Assembly: GCF_040183065.1 (NCBI RefSeq)
Contig: NC_091124.1
Span: 62,814,501 to 62,878,500 of the forward strand
Length of the DNA: 64,000 nucleotides
Direction: 5' to 3'
From: Periplaneta americana
Taxonomy: Eukaryota; Arthropoda; Insecta; Blattodea; Blattidae
The translations under genes and the position numbers were made by a program. Shown here piece after piece: positions 31,601-44,600 of this stretch. A model generated the notes under the pieces. The model saw nothing but the letters and a program-made list of their open reading frames with translations, was not told the origin of the DNA and made no database searches. How positions within the stretch are numbered: position 1 is the first letter of the stretch; every line of letters starts with the position of its first letter.

Positions 31601-34600
31601 AACGTAGAACTACTTCCTTTTTGTTTTATATAAACCCGACTTAACTTTCAAATATCCTTGAAAGTTTCAAACCCTAAATAGTAGCTTATATAAAGTGCAA
31701 TGAATAATATATTTGATTTATAATTTCAAAAAAAAAGTTTATATGGTGTCTTTCATACCGTTGCGTTAAAACTGTTTTTATTATGCCTCCTCCTAGATGT
31801 GTTATAGTCTGGTTGAATGCAAGATCGTTAGATGGCAGCAGTAGCGAGCTTGCCGCACGACCAGTCGATTTTTATTTCCCGCCCATGCGCTAATTCAGAG
31901 GAGGATCTCCTCCCTCTCCGTTCATTCGCTTGCTTTAAAACTCTGCTTCTTTCTCTGGCCGCTAGTGCGCTGTTGTCTATGTGTGCTAACTGCAGTAAAG
32001 AAGGAATGGATTGGCATTCCTCCACACAAACAATCTCGCATCTTTTTAACAGTTTTCTAGCAGCACATGAGCGCGCATTGTTTAAAACTCGATCAACCAA
32101 GGTTTTCTTATAGCAGTGAACTTAAAAATTATCGAATCTTCCTTGAATTTGAAGGCACATATTTTATTTGGTATTTACTTTCAAAAGAAGAAAAATGTGA
32201 GGAGGACGTTCCTCCCTTCCCTCCCCCGAGGAACCGCCACTGCAGTTGCCTCATAAGTGGTGCCATGTTGGCATCACTTGCGAGGTTTATACCTGTCTTC
32301 GGACATTTGACTAAACAACAACAACAGCAATTTAATTTATTATCCATTATTTTATTTATTAATTTAATAGAATATTTTAATGTATTATATGAGACAAAAT
32401 TGGCAGCTGATGGCAGACTCCACTTTTCGTTGGGTCATCCTGTATTAGTACTACCGGTAAATATCTTGAATGACAATGAATAATAATTAAAATAAAAGTA
32501 AATTTAAATTATTACATTCTACAACTCAGAATTACACATGGGCTACTCTTGTGAACATACACGCACACATACACACTAGTTGCATGTAACTCCTAAGTAA
32601 TCTATTCCACAACAAATTCAAAATCAGACTGAAGAGTTTGGCGTCAAGAGACTATCCTTCGAATTAGTTTAGTAATTTGTTTCCATTTGAAAATAAGTGT
32701 CCCTATATAGGATAATATGTGATCATTTTTATATGTACCCGGTATAGAATTTTATCATACAAAAATAGATTTAAAGTATGTATTAAAACTTATCTTCTTC
32801 TTATCAGGCTTAATGTGTCTTCAGTATTTCCCCTAGGTGATAAGAATGAAATATACAGTTAATCTTCTGTATTTGAATTGATATAAGAAAATTGGTTGTT
32901 GTTTAGTCAACTATGTAAAGACAGGTCTGAACCTCACAAGTGATACCAATAAGGCATCACTTATGAGGTAACTAGGCCAGGAGATAATGGGGGGTAGGGT
33001 GGCCAGTTCCTTTCCCTCTCCATTGCATACATCGCTGACTAACTAATAGTACTGCTGTAATACTAATCAGACTTCAGATGTTTACAAAAATTGTTCTTCC
33101 TCTGACACATACCGTCAAGTGAGATGTACTGCCTGATAATAGATGTACTGTACATATCACCCAGAACCTCAGTCAGAGGTAAATAAAATTGGTGTAGTTT
33201 TTAATTAATCAATTTGCAACCAAATTTCTTTTATCTTTAAAGAGTATCCTAATTGTATAAAAAGTACAGAGGGATCGAAAAGTCAAGCACATCAAGTAAA
33301 CTATTTTTATATTTGTATTTTAAGAAGTGTAGCTCACAAAAGTCGTTTGAAAATAATGTTCACAATATTCATTTTTTTATAAAATCTACTCAGCCCATAT
33401 TTTTTAAACATGTATTCTTAATATCTTCCATTTGCAGTGTACAGGCACGGAATTATTTTTTCAGCTTTTTTGCTAATTTGCATAGCACCTTTGAATAAAA
33501 TTAATGTTGGAAATATTGCCATAGCAACTTTCTTTAACGTCATAAATTGATCGAGATTTGTTTTGATAGATAGACCCAGATAAACCCTGAAATAAATGTC
33601 TACCAGCAACATGTAGACATAATCTCTTAGAAATGAGCCAATTAACAATAGTGCCCTGCAGGAATTGTAATGTTTCATGTGATGTGTTACATGTAGTACC
33701 ACCTGTTTGTTACCAACATTCACGTTCATTAACCATCTGCAAAGAAATATGTCGTTTGGTGATGTCCTGGGTTATTTCACTTGTCTAAAAGAAGATGGGT
33801 GGGTCCAGTAATTCAATAACATGATACCTCTCACCATACTCAGGCTCTTTCTGAATGAAAGAGTAGACTTACGTCTATTAGCATATCCATTGACATGGAA
33901 CAAACATTGTCGAAGAAAGAAAAAAACGTTGTTAATTCTATGTAGATTTGTGATGATAAAGAAGAAAATAAAAGAAGCATTATTTAAAATATATATAACA
34001 CAAAATATAAGTAAGAAATCAGTACTCATTTCTAATACAGAGAGTCATTGAAGTGTCAACCAACGAATGGAATTTGTGCCAACTTAGAGTGCTATACTCA
34101 TTGCCATGTGCGGGTATCGTAGGGTGGCAGTGATACAACCAACATATACAATTTTCTTCACAGTTTATGGAAGAAAAGCAATTGAAAAATTACCTACTTA
34201 CTAATTTTATGGAAGGAGATGCTGAAACTGGCCTCCTTCATTGTCCACAGATTCACTTACTGTAGTTCTCGATGAGAAATAGTGTCAATCTCGTGATTGA
34301 TATAAAGGTTAGTTTCTTCCGGGGTTTTTCTTGTATTTTTTAATTTAATTTATTCCAGAGATAAAAGTCTCAGGGGTTAAATCTGGGGAACGTGGGGGCC
34401 TCATCCTTACTAATAGCTCTATCCTGGTGGACACTCAATTTCTGCCTTCGAAATATTGCTTGTATGAGCGATGACAGAATCCTGCTAAGAAAAGAAGAGA
34501 AAGAGGCAATTTTATAAAAATGGGGTGGCAAAGTCATATCCATGTATGTGTGGGCATCAGCTGTTGTCTCGTAAAAAATGCTCTTATGATTGTATTCGCC

Positions 34601-37600
34601 ACTCACAGCTCACCATACATCAGTTTTCTTATCTTGGAAGAGCACTTCATGAAAGATATTAGGTTTTTCATAGTATCAATAACAGTTATTTTTGCAAGTA
34701 CACATATTCATGGAGGTGGATCCAAGCCTGGTCCGATAAGATATTAAATCTGGCTGTATTTCTCTGGAATGCACTCTTCCCCAAAGAAAGAATGGGCTAA
34801 CCCTTGGTGGTGGGAAGTCTTTGATCTATAGCGCGATTCCTGGATAAATGCTGGTCTTTCAATCTCATCTCTGTGACTCATACGGTTAGTATTTAGTTGT
34901 TACTTTAAAATCAGTTCCTTAATGCTTGATAAAACATTTGGAATTTTAATGTTATTGTTAAAAAGAAAAATTACCTCTTTTACAATACCTCTTTTAAAAT
35001 AAAGCTATAAACTAAAATTTTCTACATTTCATCTACGATTTGTTGTTGTTGTTTAGTCAACTGCCCGAAGACAGATTTGAATCTCACAAGTGACACCAAT
35101 AAGGGATTAAAATTGAAAGGGAAACAAATCACCTCTAGTCAATTCATTTCCTTTGTTAAAAACAAAGTAAAAAACTAAAGAGTTTCTTTCATTTAGCTTC
35201 CTATCTACCTCTTTGCTAACTGTATCGTTTCGAAACTCATAAAAGAAAATTAGATTCACATCTAATAAGAATATATTTCTATATTGCTTGTCTGTTATTT
35301 ATAACACACTAACATTTTCTTGCAGCTTTCAAGTGAGTTTCGGAACGGGTTCCAACAACAAACCAAATAAGAGTGAATTTAAATAATTCAGTTACACGTT
35401 ATCATGTGCTATCTTGTATCTGGAACTTTGAATATTCCAACAGATCAGTATTTCTTTAGGTAACTACATTATTCAGAATCCACTAACAAAATGAGCGCTT
35501 ATATACAGGATCACCCAGTTGTAGTTTATGTGCCATAGTTATTTATGGTTTTAATTTTAACAATTTTGTAGCTCTTTGCACAGAGCCATAAAAAGTCCGT
35601 TTGTTGTGAAAGTGCCAGTGTTTCGTTAGCAGATATTAAAAGAGTATGTAACCAGGACAAAGTTATTAGTAGGGATTTGTGGCTTCCTTAAGTCCCCCAT
35701 GCTTATCCTCTGCAACTTTCGTCTCTGGAATAAATTATATTACAAGATGTTTTATACAAGACAAACCCACACCACAGGCGGAGAGAGAACCGTTTCCTTG
35801 GGGGGGGGGGGGCAAAGCAAAACCATAGAATCCTCATATAATGGGGTTATGGGGGACATTATTTACCTCCTCCCCCCATTATAGCTTGACCGTAGTACAG
35901 TACAGTATATCAGAATATGATAATTTAATAAAGATATTTTCGTGGGGCATTTTCTTACAGTGTTACATCCATATCCGTAATGTTTCGGACCGAATTATAT
36001 AGGGTTTGAACTATAGATCTACTACAAATTATAATAGGGCATAATTTAAAATAATCCATCTCTTTTTCTCTCTTGTACAGAAACACATAACTACGTAAGT
36101 GGTAACAGAAACTTTTTTTATATGAAGCTTTCCTGAAGATATCATGTGAAATTTAAACTCTAATTATTTTATTTAATCTCGTCTTTAAGTTTACACATTA
36201 TACCGGGGTCACTTTTCTTTTTTCTGCATTATTGTGCAATATGTTGTTCATATTTCTCCAAGTGGCGGCCTGAATACCTGCAGACTTCTAACACATGAGT
36301 ACAGACTGTTACAAAAGAAACATTACAGTGCTTCCAATCCTCAAATAAGGTATAGAAATTCTTATACATTCAAAAATTTAAAATAAATATTATAGTCCAG
36401 ACACATGATCTGAAGACATTAATTCGTCAATTTAAGCACAGAAACATAAACAAAAGCAAATATGATATTTTGAATTCAATATTTTCTAACGTTAATAAAA
36501 AAAAAGAGTTGAGACCCCGTCTCCCCCCCCCCCCCCAAAATAACTCCGCCCATGACCCACACATCCTAGAAGAACTGAACCTTAATATCCATCCGGAGAT
36601 TGCTATTTATGAAAGAGAACTACAGCAAGTGATAGATAGTTTCTTAAAGAGGTGCCAAGAATGTGTGGACAATGAAGACAGACAGTTTCAGCATCTTCTT
36701 TTATAAAATTGGCAAGTAAAAAGCTTTTTAATGCTTTTATTCCATAAATGATTGAAGAAACTATACATGTATAGTTGTATCACTACCAATTTCTTATCTG
36801 AATAAGAATGCTCGATGACAGCACAAAGGAACATTCTGGTTCGCAATTCAGTGTAGTGGCTCTCTGTAGAATAGAGGCATGAGATAAAGTATGATATGCA
36901 TATTCAAATCTGATATAAATTTCATAAGGGAAAAGATATTAAATGCAATAAAATTTAAAGAGGATCAATGACTGAATGTGTGTGATGCATTTGTCTTTTT
37001 CTTTCCTCAAGATGAAATTGGCAAGAGTTTGGGGCAAGATAGCAGCTTCTTTCATAAAGTCCTAGAATTTATAAAAATAATATAAATCACTCTTGTTTGT
37101 TATTATTGCACTTGAAGACAAACTGGCACGAAAGACTCCACATCTACAGAAATATATGGAGAATAGACTACATATGTTGTTCTGAATTACATTCATGCTT
37201 CACTATTTTTTCCAGGCCGATGTCTGCCATGCTTATCAGATCCTTCACAAAAATGGTATTCCAGATGAAAATATTATTGTTATGATGTACGATGATATAG
37301 CAAATAATTCAATGTAAGTATGAGGTGCAGAACTTTGACTTGTTCTTATGTGGTATCTTTGGATGGTTTATTTTGTAAGGAATACAGTGACTTACTGAAT
37401 ATATTCTCGAGTAAATCACTTTTTTTTTCTTTCTTTTTTCTGTTCTGTCTTAGATTTTGAATATAGTACAGTAAGCTTACCTACAACTTCGATTATGTAT
37501 TTTAATGACTGGACATAGTGAACGGCTAATAAAAAAGATGAATAATCTGTGTTATGAATTTTTATGAATCTAGATCTGTGTGATGCCATTTAAGGTACTT

Positions 37601-40600
37601 CAAATAGATTAGTTGATTTCCAATGGCCACGTTTGGGATCATTTTACCCATTTTGTTGATAGTCCAAAGGGGGTGAAAGAATTTATTTAATCTTGACAGA
37701 ACCAGACGAAAATTATGTATGCAGCTAAGTTGCTTGATCGTGTTAGGCACAATTCAGAAAGTAGACAAGAACAGTTGTAAGTAATTAGTTCATTACTGTG
37801 CAGCACTTAAAATTCACGTTCTCTTTTAGGTGATGGATAATCTGCAGAACAGTTAATCGAGATTTTACTGTACTGTTAATTTTCGAATAAAATTCTAACG
37901 TTTTATGAGAATATTTGCGCGCTTCACTCATAAATAGCTAAAAATAAATTTATTCAGTAATTTAGAAGAAATTGTATATAAACAGATAAGTAGACAGCAT
38001 GCCATCAGCTACTCCTCTGGTATCAGGAATGCTTGTAACTTTATATCAACAGAAATATCGAAATGGACTCTTTGCAGCTTCATAATACTTAGAACAATGA
38101 GGAAGTACTTAATAAATATGTCATCATTGCATATTTTTGATATATTATACTGCATTCTAATTTTTATAATGTCTTCAGTTTGAAAGTTCAGTTTGTAAGC
38201 CATATTTTTATTTTTATTTTTTCATTATATGAAGTATGAAAAGGGCATTTAATGAGGCAAAAATCGATTTCGAGATTTTCACTGAATATGCCTACACATT
38301 TTTAGCATCTTCGATACAGTACTAAAAAAAGCTTTTGGTATGCCAGCTGACTAAACAATCTTTCCTTCTTTGAACACATTTTATTCATGTCAGGTATCTA
38401 CTAATCAGTTTATCGCAGTTGTTCCCAGCCTTTTGAGAGTTGCAGGCCCCTTGAGTCTCACATTTCCTTTTGGTGGACTCCCAAAGTTTTTTTTTTTTTT
38501 TTAATAATGTAGGTTGTTAATCACGTTCTACTCACTAAACATTTTCATTATTTAGTGAATTAAAACATTCTTAATATGTACACTAACGGTCAAAAGTTTT
38601 CGATCATCTAAGAGAACAACTATAAATACTTTATTTCAATGTAAAAACACATCAGAAAAGCTAAATAGACCATTTCTCTCTCTAGCATTATGATATGATA
38701 GAATATTCAAAACGAAATCTCTGTTTTATCCACAAATCCATAGCTGTGATAGGTGATCGAAAACTTTTGACCGGTAGTGTATATTGACTGTAATATTAAA
38801 TTTCAGTTTTAGCTTCTAAATATAATCGGAAAATACATAAATACAAAGTTATTTTAAATTATGCAATGTCTTTGCTGTGAAAAATGAAACTAGTTTTGAG
38901 ATTAACTATCGGGTTATCAGTGGCATGATTGATATTGCTTTGTAAAGAAGTGTGGCACAACTGTAATACTGAAAGTCACAAGTCTACCATAACATTAAAT
39001 TTACTTTTATATTTATTCAAGTAGAACAGAGCAAAACATATAGGCCTACTCTCATACGAATATGCTGATGCAAATGACATTAAATGTCGTGTGGCAATTC
39101 GGGAAACACTGGTACAGTACATATGGGTGGTGCTTGCAACCAAAATTGTAATAGGGACGTTATAGGAAACACGATTTTAAGCTCGAATCAGAAGATAAGT
39201 CCAGTAATGTTAACTGCCCTTCTTCTTTTTTGATGGGCAAACTATTATTTGTCAATAATTGATTAAATGGCGATCTTACTCGTGTTAATTATGTGTGGCT
39301 GGCTTACAGCTGTTTCGGTGTAGCTTGACACCATCCTCAGAGCCTACTAGATCTCAGTGCTATCTTAACTTTGCTGCCTGTTGTGTGGGTGCGTTCTTAT
39401 GATGAAGAGTTGTGTCAATAGTGTCAACTCTTCATCACACGAATGCACCCACACAACAGGCAGCAAAGTTAAGATAGCACTGAGATCTAGTAGGCTCTGA
39501 GGATGGTGTCAAGCAACACCGAAACAGCTGTAAGCCAGCCACACATGCTTACATAATTAACACGAGTAAGATCGCCATTTAATCAATTATTTATATTCAA
39601 GTATTAAAAGTATTGTACGAAAGATTCAACATGTATTATTTGTAACCAAGAAAAGATTACAGAAAGGATAATATTCCCTTAATTTTAATTTCGGTCAATG
39701 GAGATGTTTTTCAATATTTCCAAAGATATCAGATGAGAGTTCATCATCATGTTGTTTCAGAGTCACTGAGAGTGAGAAATTATTCGAATTCTCAATTGAT
39801 AACTCAGCGAGACCACAAGTTTAAGTTCTTTACTATTGCTTCATTCTTATCCTGAATGGTTAACACAATTAAAATTGGACTCTGAAGATTAGAAAATTAC
39901 TCGCGGATCACATGTTCAGAACCATTGGTTTATCGTGTAGATTCAGTGATTCTTCTTATTTTTGTACCCCTTAATTAGGCTTTTATTGAAACTGTACCTC
40001 TAACTCCCTCCACACGGTGTAGACTATTGAAACTGTACCTCTAACTTCCTCCACATGGTGTAGACAATAGGGTATTGCATGGCATGAGGCAACAAGATGT
40101 AATGTCTTAACTTTGGCGTACCCTTGAGTGCTCCAACCTTTGGTTGGGAAGTGCTGGTGTAAATGTACTTGAAGTATAATCATTTTTACTAAAACATAAT
40201 GGTAGATGACAGTTTGGCATTAACACGTTATTAACTAATAACAAAATGGTTTTTGGCAGACTGTTTCTTTGTTGATCAGTTTACTATCTTTTTCTTAGAA
40301 GGAATTTTATTCATATTCGGCATCATAATATAATTAAGGTGATCAGATTTCCAAAATAAAAAAAGCCGGACACTCATTGCATGCTGACATTTTATCTACT
40401 TGCGTTCATTACAGAGACTTTTTTCATGCAAACCCGCAATTTATTATAGTAATTAACAGTTAGTCTTACAAACCTTTTAACATACTTCAAGCTCAGAACA
40501 ATTATCTGCACCACGAGTGACGTGTGATGACTAGATTTCCTATAAAATTTGTGGTCTTTCCTTTAGAAAACTGTAGAACTCGATGCAAGAAATATCCTCA

Positions 40601-41398
40601 AAATGACATTTTGCAATCAATATTGCTTTTACAGTTTTAACAGAATGCTAATTTCTCTCAACTTTTCGAAGAGGTTCGTTAACGAAAACACCTTTGCTGA
40701 ATATGCCTTGATACCAGGGATTGTTAATACAAAACTTACAATCTGGATAATGTTCTTAAAACTAATGTTTTCATTTTTCATCAGTTTGAATGTTTCACTC
40801 CACCTCTCAATAGTTTTTACACTACTCGAGAATTAATTTTAGAACAAATCGCGGTATTTACAAAAACATAAAACAGACTTTTTTTTTAAAGAAAATTAGC
40901 AAAAGGGCCAATCCTGTTAAGATCGGGTCATCTGGTATATATATAGTCTTTTAATGATTAGTATTGTTAGGTATAATATTTTTACCGGAAAGAATTGGCA
41001 TATGTGAAAATAATGAGATAGTAATTTATTGGAAATAGGCATAACTATATATAAAAGTGTTTTTAAATTCCCTGTGGTGTATGATTCCAAAATATTTCAG
41101 ACTCACCAGAAGAATTACATTATTTGAAAATATGAAATAATTAGACAAGAAAAATGATGTTTAGAATTCTTTATTATATTTTGTAAAATACAAACAATTA
41201 GAATGGTATGGATACGTAAGATGAATGCCAGAGTAGTGATTATGGTCCAATTTTTTATCCATTTGAAAACGAGTGGAAAATTCGACATAATAATAATATT
41301 CACAAACTTTATAATCAGCCGTCAATTTTAGATGTAATGGACCAGAAGATTAAATTGGGCAGGACATGTTATATGTATGGATGACTGCAGCAGCGTAA

Positions 41399-41447
<49 letters not shown>

Positions 41448-41615
41448 CTTTAACAACAGAAGGCCACTGGGAAGACCTCGAAGTAGATGAAAAGATGAAA
41501 TTCAGAAGGAATCCATGGAAATGGGAATTACCAACTGGGAGGAACTAGCAAAAGACAGAACAGAGTGGAAGCATTTTTTTAAATTGACATGGAGTCGACA
41601 TGTTCCATAATGTCC

Positions 41616-41650
<35 letters not shown>

Positions 41651-44600
41651 AATTGATTATTAGAGAGGTCAATCATTTTCCCCTTGAGTCCTTCTATTTT
41701 TTACTATTTCTAAATTTTCCCCTATCTAACCTTGTTAATGAATTCGTCATTTGTTTCATTTTTACAGGAATCCAACACCTGGCATAATAATCAACCACCC
41801 AAATGGCTCAGACGTTTACAAAGGAGTACTAAAGGATTACACTGGAGACGTAAGCATATACAATGTTCAATTAATTTTAGTGAATTGCATTAATGGTGTA
41901 TCTTTAACTCTTTCTTTTGTTATTTCTAGGATGTGAACCCCAAAAATTTCTTAAATGTTCTGACGGGTAACGCAAAAGCAATGAAAGGAATTGGATCGGG
42001 ACGTGTACTCAAGAGGTTTGAATATAGTTAACTTACTTACTTTATGATTTTAACTCCAGAAAAATTAAGTGTGTAACTCTAGTTCTTGAATTTGTTATGG
42101 TACTTATTTTCTTCTTCTTCTTTACTTCCTCCATTTACTGTAGGCCTTAAGAGATTTAGGTGTTGGCCATAGAGAAGTGATGTCTTTTATCGACAAAAGC
42201 TTATCTCCACTTCACATGAACTTAAAGGAGCATACTCAAATGCTACAACTTGTTCTGGTGTTTATGTTTTTTGATGTGGCTACTCAACATGTTTGCCTGC
42301 TAAATGTCTGCAATTTAAAGTAGGCCTACTTGTCCATATGCTGGATTTTTTTTCAGTACCTGTAACACTGCTAACTTTTTCACTTGCTATTTTACCAACA
42401 TGCCCTGGAACTGATGTCAATTAGCAATTTTGAATTATCCATAAACATACCCACCACCAAGGCACAATAAGAAAAAAACCGGAAACAAGCCAGGACCTCA
42501 CTGGTAATCCGAAGATGGCTAATATCAAGCCGAAACTAGTTGTTATGTAAAGTAAATTACCAACATAGTCTCAAATTAACACAAGAAAGTTGTATAACAA
42601 ATTTACCAAATCTTAAATTAAAATAAAATTTACTCACTCAAATTTAGAAAGGAGATCCTCAAACTGTCTTGTTCCAAGCATTTGTTACATCTGTTTAATA
42701 AATGGACCATGACTTGCTGTAGTTCCCATTGAGAAATGAAGACAATGTTTTCAGTTATTCCAGGGTATGTGGATTATTTTTTGTATTTAAGAGTTTAGAG
42801 GTAAGTCACAAAAGATTAGTCAGGAGATTGAGCGGGCCACACATTCCTGTTGATAATTCTATTATCGAATACTCTGAAATTCGTTCATAGAATAGTCGGC
42901 TGTAACTCTACTACAGTTATATCAGGAGAAGTCGCAGCAACTTGTGTGAGGAATAGGAACAACTCATTACCATATTTGCTCGCGTAATTTGCGCCCCCGC
43001 GTATTTTGCGCACCCTAATTTTTAAGGGATTATTTTGAACTTTATTTTTGCTCCGTGTATTTTGCGCACACATTTTACGTACATATTTTTTTCAGTGTAG
43101 TAGGGATTTTCCTTTCCTACAGTCCATCGTAGGTCATTCACCAGCAACTGAAGTACCTGCTTCAGAAAGAAACCCCAAAGTCCCGCTACTTTAACAATGC
43201 TTGTCCTTGGTAGAGACAAGTTACTGGTATAGAAAATTAGCTGTACTGTACTTACATATACATATACTAATTGAGATAACTCAGAACAGGACCTCTTATT
43301 TGAAAAATCCGCATATTTTACGCACCCCAATTTTTCAGTGGCCAAAGTTAATTAAAAAGTTCGCAAATTACGCGAGAAAATACGGTATGTGAGCATACAC
43401 ACTATTTTCACACTCCTAAACAAAAAACATTCGACCTACAGTGCGTTGTGCATTGCTGTTCCACGTATTTTTGTTTATATGTTTATGTATGATATGGTAG
43501 TGTAACAGATAATGGACTCTAATTTATTGTAAGATGGAGTAAAGTTATCCCTGTTATAGACCATGAAACCCACAAGATAATTGAAGGTTAATGCTCCCAA
43601 TTTTACAGACACTCAACATTAATAACAGTAGGGATGTAAGTCTTATGTGCTTGCCATCTTTACCACCAAAGAAATAATCCTGATACTCATTTCCGTTAGA
43701 GGTTGAGTGAGCCTCAGGGCCATAGTGTAGTCAGAAGGACTAGGTCAATGAAGAAAATTCATGAACCCGTCGGGAATCAAACTCGCGACCATCTGGCTTG
43801 CAGCACAGTGCCTTAACCATGACTCTACTATGCGCTCCCATAATTATTTTTGTACTGCTGTTAGGTATGTTTGTAGATTTAAAGTAGAATCCAGCTAATT
43901 TTAACTAATTAGGATCGGGTCCTGTTTGGATTATCGAACTTTTGGATTAGCAGAGTTCGGACTAGCGGGGTTCTACTATCTTATATTATTCATAATGTTG
44001 ACAAAAAAGAACGCAGGGTAAGACAATTCATAGTGACGGAAGAAATTTAATTGCATAAATTACGAAAGTTGTAATGAGGAATCTGCATAGAAATATCACA
44101 ATATTCCATAACTAATCTGATTATTATCAGAGCAGTGAAATGCTGAGATGTTTCGATAAAAACAATTTCATACATTAGAAATGAATGTAACTGTGAAGAT
44201 GTCGGTTTGTTATAGATTTCCCAGCAAGTAAGGGAAACGTGTAATGCAATTCATGACGATTTCATTCACCATGTAATAAAATGTATTATCCAGGATTTTT
44301 ATGTATGACGCATACAAAAATTTCACATTACTCCGTTCTACATTCTAATCTACATCTTAAGCTAGCGGATCACACTGAAGTAATAGAAGGAAAAAGAGGA
44401 GAGGGGCTGATCACCAAAAGATTGAGGAACACTGTCATAGAGTATTCGAGGATAAAATTATCAGTAGGATGTGTTGCCCCCTCCCTCAATTTCTTGACCT
44501 AGCCCATGTGAATTTTATCTCTGGGGAACTGTAAAAGGCTAAATGTAGAAAAATAATCCACGTACTATGAAGAAATGAAAAATAGCATCTGGGAAAACAA

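Noticed and set aside
31828..32113. Overlapping open frames of about 90 codons on both strands
   Set aside because: They lie inside a non-autonomous hAT element; overlap on both strands and lack of domains suggest chance in a GC-richer patch.
42140..42330. Transposase fragment ([17 protein letters not shown] reading)
   Set aside because: The pattern vaguely recalls Kolobok or Mutator-type N-terminal regions, but no diagnostic motif could be found.
43900..43985. Complete Tigger-like element
   Set aside because: Only one end-like stretch (GGATTATCGAACTTTTGG) is visible, with no partner end.
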